NCBI RefSeq assembly: GCF_040436315.1
Contig: NZ_AP031572.1
Span: 2,728,001-2,792,000, forward strand
Length of the DNA: 64,000 bases
Direction of reading: 5' to 3'
From: Synechocystis sp. LKSZ1
Lineage (GTDB): Bacteria > Cyanobacteriota > Cyanobacteriia > Cyanobacteriales > Microcystaceae
Shown here: piece by piece, positions 28,636 to 38,446 of the stretch
How the letters are laid out: the number at the start of each line of letters is the position of its first letter
Position numbering within the stretch: the stretch's first letter is position 1
Made by a program: the position numbers and the translations under genes
The notes under the pieces: generated by a model
Databases searched by the model: none
What the model was told of the DNA's origin: nothing
The model's input: only the letters and a program-made list of their open reading frames with translations

Positions 28636-31302
28636 ATGACCCCTGACCCTGCGGCCTTGGAGTTTTCCGGCCCTGCCACCAATAAAAATCCCCATCGTGA
28701 TTATCGTCCCCTAGACCGCGCCAAGTTAACACCCCTGTTTCAGCACTACATCGAAGCCAAGGAACAGAATCCTGGGGCCCTGTTGTTCTACCGGGTTGGG
28801 GATTTTTACGAATGCTTTTTCCAGGACGCGGTGATTATTTCCCAGGAATTAGAACTGGTCTTGACCAGTAAGGAAGGGGGCAAGGAAATTGGCCGGGTGG
28901 CCATGACGGGAGTTCCCCACCACGCTCTAGAACGTTACAGTCGGTTGTTGGTGGAAAAGGGCTATGCCTTGGCCATTGGCAATCAGGTGGAAGATGCGGC
29001 CGAGGCCCAGGCGGAAAAGCGCATGGTGGAACGGCAGGTCACTAAACTGCTAACGCCCGGTACCCTCACTGACGATAGTATGTTGCCCCCCCGACGCAAT
29101 AATTTTTTGGCAGCGGTGGTGATCACCGGGGCCAATTGGGGCCTGGCCTACGCCGATATTTCTACAGGGGAATTTTTTACCCTCCAGTCCGCTAACTTGG
29201 AAGACCTGGCCCTGGAATTACTCAGGCTACAGCCCGCCGAGGTGTTGGTTCCTACTAGTGCCCCGGATGTGCGGGGCCTACTCCGACCAGGGGAAAGTTC
29301 CCCCCATTTACCCCAGGGCCTACCGACGGGCTTTTGCTATTCCCTCCGCTCCCCCAAACCCTTTGATGTCATTGAGGCTAAACAGAAACTCTTGACCATC
29401 TTTCGGATTCGCTCCCTAGAGGGCCTGGGCTGTGAGGGCCTGCCGTTGGCGATCCGGGCCGCTGGGGGCCTGCTGGAATACATCGAAGAAACCCAAAAGG
29501 CGAATCTTGTTCCCCTGCAACCCCTCAAAACCTATAACCTGACGGACTTCATGGTGCTAGACCACCAAAGTCGGCGTAACCTCGAAATTCACCAGACGGT
29601 GCGCGAAGGCAGTTTTTACGGTTCCCTCCTCTGGGCCTTGGATCGCACCTGTACCTCCATGGGGGGACGGGCCCTACGGCGCTGGCTCCTGCAACCCCTA
29701 CTCGACCCCAAGGGCATCCGGGCCCGGCAACAAACCATTCAGGAATTAATCGAACAATCACCCCTACGCCAAGACCTGCGGCAAGTGCTCCGTCAGATCT
29801 ATGACCTGGAACGCCTCAGTGGGCGGGTCGGGGCCGGTAGTGCCAATGCGCGGGATGTGTTGGGCCTGGCCACCTCCCTTGTCCGCCTCACGGATCTGGC
29901 TCACCTGGCCAGTCAGGGCCAATCCCCCTACCTGCGGGCCCTGCACAATATTCCTCCTGACTTGGAGGAATTGGGACGCTATGTCATTGCCAATCTCGTC
30001 GAAAATCCTCCCCTGCACCTCAAGGAAGGCGGTGTGATTCGGCCCGGTGTCAACGAGGCCCTAGACCAGATGCGTCAACGGATTGAAGATGATAATCAAT
30101 GGTTAGCCAATCTAGAAGTGACGGAACGACAGCGTACCGGCATTAGTAACCTCAAGGTGGGCTACAACAAAACCTTTGGCTATTATCTCAGCCTGCCCCG
30201 CAGTAAGGCCGAGCAGGTACCCGACAACTACATCCGCAAGCAAACCCTGGTCAACGAAGAACGCTACATTACACCGGAGCTTAAGGAACGGGAGAGCCGC
30301 ATTCTGACGGCCCAGGATGACCTCAACCAACTAGAGTACGAAATTTTCGTGGAAATTCGCGATAAGGTTGCGGAAAAGGTTCAACCCATTCGGGAAGTGG
30401 CCAAGGCGGTAGCAGCCCTGGATGTTCTATCTGGCCTAGCGGACGTGGCCATCTTCCAGGGCTATTGTTGTCCTGAGATCAGTGCAGACCAGGGCCTGGA
30501 AATTGTTGCGGGTCGCCATCCTGTCGTAGAGCAAATTCTCGGGGCCGGTTTCTTTGTGGCCAATGACACCCATCTCGGCTCACAGGCCCTGGAATCCCAC
30601 CCCGACCTGATTATCTTGACGGGCCCTAATGCCAGCGGCAAAAGCTGTTACCTGCGCCAAGTTGGCCTGATTCAACTGATGGCCCAAACTGGCAGTTTTG
30701 TACCGGCCCGGTCGGCCCGCCTCAGTATCTGCGACCGCATTTTTACGCGGGTAGGGGCAGTGGATGACTTGGCCACGGGACAATCCACTTTTATGGTGGA
30801 AATGAACGAAACCGCCAATATTTTGAACCATGCCACCCCCCAATCCCTAGTGCTCTTGGATGAAATTGGCCGGGGAACTGCCACCTTTGATGGTCTGGCC
30901 ATTGCCTGGTCAGTGGCGGAATATCTGGCGACAGCCATCAAGGCTCGAACCATTTTTGCCACCCACTACCATGAACTGAATGAACTGGCTTCTATCCTGG
31001 ACAACGTGGCCAATTACCAAGTCACTGTGCAAGAACTCCCCAACGACATTGTTTTCCTGCACCAAGTCCAACCCGGCGGTGCGGATAAATCCTACGGTAT
31101 CGAAGCGGGCCGCTTAGCCGGCCTACCCAAATCCGTTATCCAACGGGCCCGCCAAGTGATGGGCCAAATCGAAAAGCACAGTAAGATCGCCGTCGGTCTG
31201 CGCAAAAGTAATCCCACCAAAACCAAAGTCCAGGACAGTGCAACGAAAGGACTGCCCCCCCTCCAAGCCGAACAACTGGATATTTTTGGTCAAGTCACCT
31301 GA
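28636..31302 (+). CDS. mutS: DNA mismatch repair protein MutS
   Basis: Recognises base mismatches and small loops. The 888-residue protein has the mismatch-binding domain with [16 protein letters not shown] (the Phe-x-Glu wedge is in DFYECF) and a core with TRPGTL-like [12 protein letters not shown]. The ATPase domain has Walker [17 protein letters not shown], Walker [17 protein letters not shown] and the conserved ATHYHEL. A C-terminal tail ending in QLDIFGQVT is typical. The ATG at 28636 is chosen over an upstream TTG at 28627. Confidence 0.97.
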   Translation: MTPDPAALEFSGPATNKNPHRDYRPLDRAKLTPLFQHYIEAKEQNPGALLFYRVGDFYECFFQDAVIISQELELVLTSKEGGKEIGRVAMTGVPHHALERYSRLLVEKGYALAIGNQVEDAAEAQAEKRMVERQVTKLLTPGTLTDDSMLPPRRNNFLAAVVITGANWGLAYADISTGEFFTLQSANLEDLALELLRLQPAEVLVPTSAPDVRGLLRPGESSPHLPQGLPTGFCYSLRSPKPFDVIEAKQKLLTIFRIRSLEGLGCEGLPLAIRAAGGLLEYIEETQKANLVPLQPLKTYNLTDFMVLDHQSRRNLEIHQTVREGSFYGSLLWALDRTCTSMGGRALRRWLLQPLLDPKGIRARQQTIQELIEQSPLRQDLRQVLRQIYDLERLSGRVGAGSANARDVLGLATSLVRLTDLAHLASQGQSPYLRALHNIPPDLEELGRYVIANLVENPPLHLKEGGVIRPGVNEALDQMRQRIEDDNQWLANLEVTERQRTGISNLKVGYNKTFGYYLSLPRSKAEQVPDNYIRKQTLVNEERYITPELKERESRILTAQDDLNQLEYEIFVEIRDKVAEKVQPIREVAKAVAALDVLSGLADVAIFQGYCCPEISADQGLEIVAGRHPVVEQILGAGFFVANDTHLGSQALESHPDLIILTGPNASGKSCYLRQVGLIQLMAQTGSFVPARSARLSICDRIFTRVGAVDDLATGQSTFMVEMNETANILNHATPQSLVLLDEIGRGTATFDGLAIAWSVAEYLATAIKARTIFATHYHELNELASILDNVANYQVTVQELPNDIVFLHQVQPGGADKSYGIEAGRLAGLPKSVIQRARQVMGQIEKHSKIAVGLRKSNPTKTKVQDSATKGLPPLQAEQLDIFGQVT

Positions 31303-31309
31303 TGCCCAC

Positions 31310-31330
31310 AGAGAAAAGGCTCGCTTCTCT
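31310..31330 (+). terminator. Possible weak terminator after mutS
   Basis: AGAGAA (31310-31315) pairs with TTCTCT (31325-31330) around a 9-base loop, 8 bp after the mutS stop. The following sequence, CCCGGTTTTC, is only partly T-rich. Confidence 0.35.
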
Positions 31331-31373
31331 CCCGGTTTTCTAGAATAAAGAAAGATTGACTAGAGGTTCTCCC

Positions 31374-31595
31374 ATGGATAAAGATACGCGCTTTGCTCTG
31401 CTGGTGGTTGGGGTACCCCTGCTGGGAGCCGGCTACTGTGGCCTGATGTTGGCTACAATGTTTGCCTTTCCCGAAGCCCGACTCCATCCGATTCTGACCG
31501 CAACGGTTTTTGTCCTGGCCCCTTCTATTGTGTCCGGTACGATTTGGCTGTTGTCTTCTAGCAAGGCTAAAAACAAGGCCCGTCTAGGTCTCTAG
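31374..31595 (+). CDS. Small two-helix membrane protein
   Basis: A 73-residue protein with two hydrophobic helices (about 8-30 and 38-60), separated by AFPEARLHP, and a basic tail SSSKAKNKARLGL. An AGAGG ribosome-binding sequence lies 8 bp before the ATG at 31374. It converges with tmk, ending 5 bp from it. I recognise no family; the amphipathic layout and good start argue that it is real. Confidence 0.65.
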   Translation: MDKDTRFALLVVGVPLLGAGYCGLMLATMFAFPEARLHPILTATVFVLAPSIVSGTIWLLSSSKAKNKARLGL

Positions 31596-31600
31596 GGCCT

Positions 31601-32221
31601 TTAAAATTGCTGTAAAAACGCCACAATTTGTTGGTGCAGGGCCTCTGGGGATTGGTTGGCCGCTAAACAAAGCAAAGGATGGGAATAGTTCTCTAACAAA
31701 CGCTGGTAGTTTCGGCTGACTTCCCTTAATTTGTCTTCTTTTTCGTAGCATTCCCGCTGTTGGCGGGCCCCCAGGCGTTGCAGGGCCTGTTCCACGGGCA
31801 AATCGAGATAAATCAAGGCATCCGGCGGGGGAAAATCCTGGTTTAAGCGCTCAATAAACTGCCAATCTTCGGGCCGGTGGGCATTGTAGGCAAAGGAAGA
31901 AAAATAGTAACGGGGGGTAATAATGTGGCAACCCTGCTGGTCACGGGCCGGGAGGATGCCGTCCTGGGCGTTGTAGAGATGGTAATAGCGATCCGCCGCA
32001 AACAGATAGCCCATCTGCTGTTCAAATTCTTGGGCCGTGGCAAAAGGCAAGATATTCGCCGCCAATACCTGACGAATCAACTGACCAATGGGCCCCGATG
32101 AAGGCTCTGGACTCACCAGCGCGGCCTGGCCCTGGCCCTCAAAATAGGTTTTTAAATAGTCCGCTTGGGTCGTTTTCCCGGAACCATCTATGCCCTCCAG
32201 GACAATAAATAAAGGCTTCAT
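31601..32221 (-). CDS. tmk: Thymidylate kinase
   Basis: Phosphorylates dTMP to dTDP. The 206-residue protein has the P-loop LEGIDGSGKTTQADYL, the dTMP-binding region with RYYFSSFAYN, and PPDALIYLDLPVEQALQRL followed by the lid. The ATG at 32221 is used; the TTG one codon upstream is less likely. It diverges from ndhN with an 80-bp gap. Confidence 0.95.
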   Translation of the reverse strand: MKPLFIVLEGIDGSGKTTQADYLKTYFEGQGQAALVSPEPSSGPIGQLIRQVLAANILPFATAQEFEQQMGYLFAADRYYHLYNAQDGILPARDQQGCHIITPRYYFSSFAYNAHRPEDWQFIERLNQDFPPPDALIYLDLPVEQALQRLGARQQRECYEKEDKLREVSRNYQRLLENYSHPLLCLAANQSPEALHQQIVAFLQQF

Positions 32222-32301
32222 CAATTACGGCCCCTGCTTTGCTGTTGCCTGAGTTTACCCTATAATCAGGGTCAGATTTATCCTTTCTAGACAAAAGCCC
32301 T

Positions 32302-32778
32302 ATGCCATTACTGACGACCGGAAAAGGATTTTTAAAGGCCCTAGAACAAGCCGGGGCGTTGAGTGTCTATGCGCCCCTAGAAGGCGGTTACGAAGGCCGC
32401 TATCAACGTCGTCTCCGGGCCAATGGCTACACCACCCTCTCGTTAACGGCTCGGGGCCTGGGAGATCTCAGTGCATACCTGATGGGTACCCATGGGGTTC
32501 GTCCTCCCCACCTGGGCAAGAAAAACATTGGCCTAGAGGCCGCCGTCGGCCCAGTTTATTTTGTGCCTCCCATTGCTGGCTATCAATTGGAAAACCTCTC
32601 GCCCCAATCGAAAGGCTTGGTTCTTTGGATTCTCGAAGGCTATGTGCTTTCCACGGCGGAACTGCAATACCTGGTTAACCTTACCCAGCAGGAACCCAAA
32701 CTCAAAGTCGTGATCGAAATGGGCGGCGACCGACAATTTCGCTGGCAGACCCTGGAAGACTCCCTGAAGGCGGCCTAA
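32302..32778 (+). CDS. ndhN: NAD(P)H-quinone oxidoreductase subunit N
   Basis: Subunit of the oxygenic-photosynthesis-specific part of the thylakoid NDH-1 complex, which carries cyclic electron flow and respiration. The 158-residue sequence (LLTTGKGFLKALEQAGALSVY, YQRRLRANGY, VGPVYFVPPIAGYQL, KLKVVIEMGGDRQFRW) matches NdhN over its full length. It is monocistronic, with a strong terminator at 32831-32864. Confidence 0.95.
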   Translation: MPLLTTGKGFLKALEQAGALSVYAPLEGGYEGRYQRRLRANGYTTLSLTARGLGDLSAYLMGTHGVRPPHLGKKNIGLEAAVGPVYFVPPIAGYQLENLSPQSKGLVLWILEGYVLSTAELQYLVNLTQQEPKLKVVIEMGGDRQFRWQTLEDSLKAA

Positions 32779-33159
32779 GGCTAGCTCTTAAAATCTGGAA
32801 AAATCAGGCCCTTGGGGGCTTAATGACATCGGCCAAGCTTGTACGAAGAGCTTGGCCTGTTTTATTAGGGAATTAGAGACTTATGGTTAATCGCTAAGCT
32901 CGCTAAATTAACTGTGTATTTCGGTGAGCTAGTTTGTACGATATGTCTATCGGAGATAGCCTGTGAACGTTAATTAAAGATCATGATAATAGAGGCAATC
33001 ACGACGAATGTTTCTGTATAATCCACAGGTAAGCTATCCATTCAGGGTAGAGGAGTAGTCCAATTCTAATTAGGCACAAAAGCAACATCAAATCTAGGGT
33101 TTAGATAGTCAAGTGGTTTGGTTTTTACTCTTACAAACCCATCTATTATATAGCTTGAT
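32779..33159. other. Boundary between the ndhN core region and the AT-rich island
   Basis: A 381-bp gap. It holds the ndhN terminator at its left end. After about 32870 the sequence becomes AT-rich, as in the following island. No tRNA or attachment-site repeat is recognised. The promoter of the methyltransferase operon should lie here but I cannot place it. Confidence 0.4.
32831..32864 (+). terminator. ndhN transcription terminator
   Basis: GGCCAAGCT (32831-32839) pairs perfectly with AGCTTGGCC (32849-32857) around a 9-base loop, followed by TGTTTTA. It lies about 50 bp after the ndhN stop. Confidence 0.8.
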
Positions 33160-34473
33160 ATGAATACTTTAATTGACAATCTTGTCATCCAAAATCCGAA
33201 ACGAGATGCTAAGGCTCTTGTTGGACGCACCAACATATATCCTTACTATGCTGGCTTCTCACCATCCTTCATACATACAATCCTTACTTCGAGAAGTGTA
33301 CCAAAAGAAGCAATAATTGTTGATCCTTGGAATGGAAGTGGAACAACAACAACCACAGCTGCCAAGCTTGGCTATTGCACGCAAGGCTATGATCTTAATC
33401 CAGTTATGGTCGTTGCGGCAAAGGCGAGTATGCTCAATATAAGAGATAAAAGCAGCTTGTGGCCTATTGCTGTAGATATTATGAGCAAAGCCTTGAAAGA
33501 CAAGTTAACAGTTGCTAGTAATGAAGATCCATTATGTATATGGATAATGCCTGATAGTGTAGCAATAGTACGTAGAATAGAGAAAGCTTTACAAATTCTT
33601 CTTGTTGATAGTAATAATTATCAAATGCTAAGAACTCGCAATGACTTTAACACACTGTCAGATATTGCTTCTTTTTTCTATACTGCTCTTTTTCGTTCCA
33701 TTCGTAGTTTAGTTGATGATTTCATTGCGTCTAATCCAACTTGGGTAAAGAAACCCAAAGATCTGTCGTCTAGAATTCAGCCAAGTTCAGAAGTAATCAT
33801 TAATAAATTTGGCACAGAAGTTCAAAGGATGATACAAGCTATTGAAAATGAAGATTTTAATAATCAAAGCTTTTTGGGAAAGGCATCAATTGAGGTAGCT
33901 TCGTCTGAAGCCTTACCTATTTCTGATGAATCTGTTGATTTTATTTTATCATCGCCTCCATATTGCACTCGCATTGATTATGCAGTAGCAACTATGCCAG
34001 AACTTGCTTTGCTTGGGTACGGCTTGAATAACGATTTTCAAAATCTCCGCAGAAAGCTAATCGGTACCTCAACAGTCCCACAAAAATCTATTACTCCACT
34101 ACTTTCATGGGGTAAGACATGCAATTTATTTCTTCAAGAGCTCATAAAGCATGAATCAAAAGCGTCAAAGACATACTATTACAAAAATCATACTCAGTAC
34201 TTTAATGCAATACACATATCGTTTTCAGAGCTTAGCCGAATACTGCACTCAAGCGGATCATGTATTATTGTTGTTCAGGATTCATATTATAAAAATATAC
34301 ACAATGATTTACCCCAGATATTTATCGAAATGGCAAGCAACCACAATTTAAAACTAGAGCGAAGGGTTAATTTTAACAAAACGAGAACAATGGCAGATAT
34401 TAATTCAAGATCAAGTAAGTATAGAAAAAACAAATTAATAACTGAGAGTGTACTCTGTTTTTCAAAAACTTAG
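33160..34473 (+). CDS. Putative DNA methyltransferase
   Basis: The 437-residue protein carries a SAM-binding loop VDPWNGSGTTTTTAA (54-68) followed by GYDLNPVMV (76-84). A catalytic motif IV SSPPYCTRIDYA lies at 264-275, as in N4-cytosine or N6-adenine methyltransferases. Motif I precedes motif IV, with about 200 residues between them that could include the target-recognition region. The N-terminal IYPYYAGFSPSF is typical of a methyltransferase family linked to defence loci. It is first in an operon with a DUF262 gene (16-bp gap) and the interrupted HEPN gene. The low-GC DNA contrasts with the flanking core genes, which suggests transfer. Target sequence unknown. Confidence 0.8.
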   Translation: MNTLIDNLVIQNPKRDAKALVGRTNIYPYYAGFSPSFIHTILTSRSVPKEAIIVDPWNGSGTTTTTAAKLGYCTQGYDLNPVMVVAAKASMLNIRDKSSLWPIAVDIMSKALKDKLTVASNEDPLCIWIMPDSVAIVRRIEKALQILLVDSNNYQMLRTRNDFNTLSDIASFFYTALFRSIRSLVDDFIASNPTWVKKPKDLSSRIQPSSEVIINKFGTEVQRMIQAIENEDFNNQSFLGKASIEVASSEALPISDESVDFILSSPPYCTRIDYAVATMPELALLGYGLNNDFQNLRRKLIGTSTVPQKSITPLLSWGKTCNLFLQELIKHESKASKTYYYKNHTQYFNAIHISFSELSRILHSSGSCIIVVQDSYYKNIHNDLPQIFIEMASNHNLKLERRVNFNKTRTMADINSRSSKYRKNKLITESVLCFSKT

Positions 34474-34489
34474 TTTATTGAGGTTTTAT

Positions 34490-35647
34490 ATGACATCACT
34501 AGATACTCAAGAATCAAGAATAGTTGAGCTAATTAATGCAGTTGACAATCAAATTAAGAAAGTCCATACTCAAAGTCTTGACATATCTTTTAACGAATTA
34601 CTAGATATGTATAAGAGCGGTGAACTAAATATAAATCCTGACTATCAGCGATTATTTCAATGGTCTGAAGGTGCTCGTTCTCGTTTTATTGAGTCACTTT
34701 TACTAGAAATGCCAGTACCCCCAATATATGTTATTGAGGAGAGTGATGGTAAATATATGCTTATAGATGGGCTTCAAAGAATATCCTCGTATTTACATCT
34801 TCGAGGTGAGCTAGAAGCAGAACATCTGGATCCGCCAATACATCGTGGTGAAAAACTCATACTAAGAGAGTGTGATATCGTTCAAGAGTTAAATGGAAAG
34901 ACTTTTGACCACTTGGGGACGGCCCTACAAATAAGGCTTAAACGTGCTTTTGTACGAGTTGAAGTCGTAAGAAAAGGTAGTGATCCCAAGTTCAGGTATC
35001 ACATGTTTAAACGCTTAAATACTGGTGGTTTACTGCTAACCCATCAACAACTTCGTAATTGTACTATTCGCCTACTTGATCCAACATTCAATGATTTTAT
35101 TATTAATTTGAGTAAAGAAGCTGCATTTCGAGAGTGTATAATGAGTCTAAACCAAGAGAGGGTTCTGGAAGCATATGATCAGGAACTGGTGCTAAGGTTT
35201 TTCGCGCTCAAAAATTATCGTGATAAATTTGAGCATGACGTAGCAGATTTTCTCACTGAATATATGGAGGCTGTTTCTGAGCCAGACTTGGAGAAACGGT
35301 TGTCTTTTAACTATGAGCAGGAAAAAGACATTTTCTGTAAAACGTTCCTGATTTTTCAAAAAACTCTTGGCGAATATGCTTTTGCGGCGGCAAATCGCGC
35401 ACGAGAAACATTGACACGAGGTTTCGCAGTATATCATTTTGAGGCATTTACTATTGGGCTCCAGCCATATTTAGAACAACTTGATCCTAGTAATGATGTA
35501 ATGATAGAGAATTTGGAGAACACTTTTAGATCAATAAAGTGTGATGAGCAATTTGTTCGAATGACAACGGGTGGAGGAAAAAATTCAAGAGGCCTTCTTC
35601 GTGATCGAATTGACTTCGTTAAAGATAGAATTCAAAGTGCAATATGA
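34490..35647 (+). CDS. DUF262 (GmrSD N-terminal-like, ParB-fold) protein
   Basis: The 385-residue protein has the DUF262 pattern INPDYQRLFQWSEGARSRFIESLLLEMPVPPIYV followed by YMLIDGLQRISSYLHL. The DGLQR corresponds to the DGxQR motif of the ParB/Srx-like nucleotide-hydrolysing fold. The rest is helical (LNTGGLLLTHQQLRNC and onward). There is no DUF1524 HNH nuclease domain, so it differs from full GmrSD; the nuclease role may lie with the HEPN protein encoded next. The start at 34490 follows an AGG-containing sequence; the stop overlaps the next ATG (ATGA). Function in this three-gene module is inferred to be regulatory or NTP-dependent. Confidence 0.85.
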   Translation: MTSLDTQESRIVELINAVDNQIKKVHTQSLDISFNELLDMYKSGELNINPDYQRLFQWSEGARSRFIESLLLEMPVPPIYVIEESDGKYMLIDGLQRISSYLHLRGELEAEHLDPPIHRGEKLILRECDIVQELNGKTFDHLGTALQIRLKRAFVRVEVVRKGSDPKFRYHMFKRLNTGGLLLTHQQLRNCTIRLLDPTFNDFIINLSKEAAFRECIMSLNQERVLEAYDQELVLRFFALKNYRDKFEHDVADFLTEYMEAVSEPDLEKRLSFNYEQEKDIFCKTFLIFQKTLGEYAFAAANRARETLTRGFAVYHFEAFTIGLQPYLEQLDPSNDVMIENLENTFRSIKCDEQFVRMTTGGGKNSRGLLRDRIDFVKDRIQSAI

Positions 35648-35908
35648 ATATTTCAGATGTTTGGGCCGAGATAGAAGCGGAACAGGCTTGGCGACAGGAT
35701 GAAATTAGATTTTTCCAAAATCAGTCAACATTCGTTGCTCCCGAAAAACAAGATCACTTTCGAAGGGCTCTCATTTTGCTTTTATATGCTCACTTTGAAG
35801 GCTTCTGCAAATTCGTCTTTATTCTTTATGTGAATAATGTTAATTCTGCAAATATAAGATGTGGTGAAGCAGAAGTGTTGAATGTTAGAAGAAAATCAAA
35901 AAGGTAAA

Positions 35909-35934
35909 GCCCCTAAACTTGTATAATTAGGGGC
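35909..35934. repeat. Hairpin inside the left end of the IS4 element
   Basis: GCCCCTAA (35909-35916) pairs with TTAGGGGC (35927-35934). It lies between the element edge and the transposase ATG (35956). Such stems often shield a transposase gene from outside transcription or translation. Confidence 0.5.
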
Positions 35935-35955
35935 ACAAAATCAAAATAACTGAAT

Positions 35956-36978
35956 ATGATTATATCAAACTTTCCTCAAGTTGTGCAAAAGCATCTGGGT
36001 CACTTGCCCAAAAAGGATTATCCAGAACTGGACACCTTTAAGTTTGTCTCAATTTGGCTAAGTTTCGTGCTAGACCAAAGCCAAACAAGCATGAGAAGTC
36101 AATTCAAGAGATTAAACGCGAGAGGAGAGTCAGTAGATATATCGACCTTCTCAAAAGCAAGTAAAAAGCGAAACCCAAAGGTTTTTAAAGAAATATTAAA
36201 AAAGCTAAAAAAAGAAGTAGAAGTCTCTCGAGAACCAGAAAAAAGGGAACTGGTTTTGTTTCCACTGGACTCAACAGTGATATCGTTAACGAGCAAATTA
36301 TTATGGAGACAAGGACATCATCAGGTAAAACTATTTAGTGGGATTAATTTAGACACAGGAGCCCCAGGAGGAATAGTAATTAATTTTGGTCAAGGGCATG
36401 ATAGTAAATATGGGAATGAAACGATAGAAGCAACGCCAGAGAATGGAGTTGGGATAATGGATAGAGGATTTTGTAGTCTAGCAAGAATAGCAAAACTGCA
36501 AGAAGAGAAAGAGCGTTACTTTGTGTTAAGAACAAAGAACAATATAAGCTTAAATATGCTGGAAAATGGAAAGTATGAAATAGGAAGTGGGAAGGAAAAG
36601 CTAGAAGGAAGAGTAGTAGTATTTAGTGATAGAGAAGAAAGAACAGAGTTTAGGTTGGCAACAAATTTACCAGAAGAGGGAGAGGGAGGAATAAGTAATG
36701 AAGAGATAGCTGAGTTTTATCGATTGCGTTGGCAAATAGAACTATTATGGAAGTTCTTAAAAATGCACTTAAAGTTGGACAGGCTAATCACTAAAAATAC
36801 AAACGGAATAGAGATTCAGATTTATAGTTGCCTGATTGGATATTTAATGTTGAGATTGGTAAGAATTCCGAAAGAGTTTGGGGAATCTTTATTAGATAAG
36901 CTACGGTATTTACAGGCATTTATGTGTGAAAAAATAAGTTATGTACACTGGCTAAGAGAGTTAGTGGTAAATTGTTGA
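35956..36978 (+). CDS. IS4-family transposase
   Basis: The 340-residue DDE transposase shows the first Asp in LFPLDSTVISL and the second in GIMDRGF. The C-terminal signature YRLRWQIELLWKFLK fits the IS4 pattern Y-x2-R-x3-E-x6-K and supplies the catalytic Glu. It is uninterrupted and so possibly active. It moves its own 1176-bp element. Confidence 0.92.
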   Translation: MIISNFPQVVQKHLGHLPKKDYPELDTFKFVSIWLSFVLDQSQTSMRSQFKRLNARGESVDISTFSKASKKRNPKVFKEILKKLKKEVEVSREPEKRELVLFPLDSTVISLTSKLLWRQGHHQVKLFSGINLDTGAPGGIVINFGQGHDSKYGNETIEATPENGVGIMDRGFCSLARIAKLQEEKERYFVLRTKNNISLNMLENGKYEIGSGKEKLEGRVVVFSDREERTEFRLATNLPEEGEGGISNEEIAEFYRLRWQIELLWKFLKMHLKLDRLITKNTNGIEIQIYSCLIGYLMLRLVRIPKEFGESLLDKLRYLQAFMCEKISYVHWLRELVVNC

Positions 36979-37512
36979 ATCTGGGCTTTTACAGAATCGT
37001 TGTGTCTATTCCTTGGTGGTTCAAATAAACCATTCAATATTTCTGGTGGTGAAGCAAACTACGCTATTGCTGCTGCATCACTGTCAGATTTATTTAACAC
37101 CTTACGAAATCCAGAGAAAAAGTGCCCAGAATTTCAGCGGACTTTACCGGATGATGCAGAACTCCATCTGTTTGCAAGAGACCGTGAATTTATAGAGCAG
37201 ACTACTAGCTTTGACAATAGGCCGGTACAAATACCCGAAAGGGTAGTTAATGCTGAAGCTAATTTAAAACCTGTAGTTCTTCGTAAAATTTTATATCGTC
37301 TTGGTTTTTCACACGACCAGTTAAGTAATGTTGAAGGAGAAATTCATCGTCTTCTTAATTACCGAAATAAGATTGCACATGGTGAATCATCTTCAGGTAT
37401 TAATTTAGATGAATACTTGGCTCTCAGAGAAGCGACATTCAAAATCATGGATGAAGTTAAACGATTAATCATAGAAGCAATACAAAATCGGCATTATCTA
37501 CGTCAAGAATGA

Positions 37513-37876
37513 ATGGATACTGAATAAATAAAATAGTTAATATAGGGCGAACATGTATTTGCTGGATAACACGATGTTCAACTAAAAAACTAAAAGACAA
37601 TTTTGTTAATGTGACTTACTATCTGTTAGCGAAGAACGCTGAGCTATATCTGTGCTTGGCATGATCCGATACATCGAACATACTAGCGCATGAGGCATTG
37701 GCAGAGTTGTTTTATGGCTTTTATTGCTTGTATAGAGGTAGTGGAAGTAAATCGCTCAGAGTTGTTTAGACTCAAGTTGCTAAAATGTTGTCAGCAAGAC
37801 AACAAACTTTTTTAAATTAGTCTATTCTTGATTTTCACTCTCTATTTTGAGTTGTAATAGAAAGTCAAGATTGACC
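37513..37876. other. Gap between the HEPN gene and the cupin gene
   Basis: About 360 bp of AT-rich sequence with no coding frame, RNA gene or clear repeat that I can support. The cupin promoter is presumably within it. Confidence 0.35.
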
Positions 37877-38254
37877 ATGAACAGAATATTCAGCAATGCT
37901 AAATTCGTTCAACCGACAGACGCAGAACCGATTCGGTCAGTCATCACTGAATCTATAGATGCTGCGGTTATCGTTTGGTACATCAAACCAGGACAGGAAA
38001 TCTATCCCCATATCCACCCCCAGGGGCAAGATACCTGGACTATTTTGCAAGGGAAAGGAGAATATTATCTGGATAAAGCAGGTACTAAGCAGTCGATCGT
38101 TGCCGGTGATGTGGTCGTTGCTTATACCGGATGTGTGCATGGCGTATTTAACAATGGTGACGAACCACTCATTTTTATTTCGGTTGTATCGCCATCTGAT
38201 GCAGGCTATCAACGCATTTCTTTGGAAAATATGTTGACCAATCCCTCTAATTAG
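37877..38254 (+). CDS. Single-domain cupin protein
   Basis: The 125-residue protein has the two cupin motifs. The first is PHIHPQGQDTWTILQGKGEYYLD, with His and Glu/Gln-type metal ligands, and the second is GDVVVAYTGCVHGVFNNG. Small stand-alone cupins bind metals and act in varied enzymatic or sensing roles, so no reaction is assigned. The ATG at 37877 fits the fold better than the in-frame start at 37847. It lies in the AT-rich island between mobile elements. Confidence 0.85.
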   Translation: MNRIFSNAKFVQPTDAEPIRSVITESIDAAVIVWYIKPGQEIYPHIHPQGQDTWTILQGKGEYYLDKAGTKQSIVAGDVVVAYTGCVHGVFNNGDEPLIFISVVSPSDAGYQRISLENMLTNPSN

Positions 38255-38446
38255 TGTTTTATTTAGTACAATAGTTGATCGTTATTGTTATAATAAAAGA
38301 CAGTATATTCAAAACATTAAATATATATAAAAATCGATGAAATTTACTCTATTTATTACAGTTTCGTTTTTTTCGGTAAATTTAAGGTATTGACTCCCCA
38401 AAGCACTCACTTTTTTGCCATAACCCAGGCCTAGGACTCTCGCATA

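Larger units (their letters stand above)
35870..37045 (+). mobile_element. IS4-family insertion sequence, complete with target duplication
   Basis: A 1176-bp element. Left end CAGAAGTGTTGAATG and the reverse complement of the right end CAGAAATATTGAATG match at 13 of 15 positions. The direct duplication GTGGTGAAG flanks it at 35861-35869 and 37046-37054. It contains one transposase gene in the forward direction. It has interrupted the HEPN gene at codon 76. The intact ends and exact duplication suggest a recent insertion. Confidence 0.9.
35644..37512 (+). pseudogene. HEPN ribonuclease gene (MAE_28990-like) split by an IS4 element
   Basis: The 5' part (35644-35869) encodes MNISDVWAEIEAEQAWR and LYAHFEGFCKFVF. 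The 3' part (37055-37512) encodes SDLFNTLRNPEKKCPEF and ends with LLNYRNKIAHGE. RNKIAH is the R-x4-H catalytic motif of HEPN RNases, and the whole resembles the MAE_28990/MAE_18760-like HEPN family. Removing 35870-37045 plus one copy of the 9-bp duplication (GTGGTGAAG) joins the parts in frame as CGEANYAIAAAS. The restored gene is 684 bp, 227 residues. As it stands, the first part runs into the element and stops at 35905-35907, separated from the catalytic motif, so the gene is inactive. The ATGA overlap with DUF262 shows original translational coupling. Confidence 0.88.

Noticed and set aside
34490-35647. A GmrSD-type IV restriction enzyme
   Set aside because: Only the DUF262 part is seen; the DUF1524 HNH nuclease domain expected in GmrSD is missing.
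35904-36992. IS4 element borders at GTAAAGCCCC and GGGCTTTTAC
   Set aside because: These short inverted words lie inside the element, and the bases next to them show no duplication. The ends at 35870 and 37045 have better matched repeats and an exact 9-bp target duplication that restores the HEPN frame.
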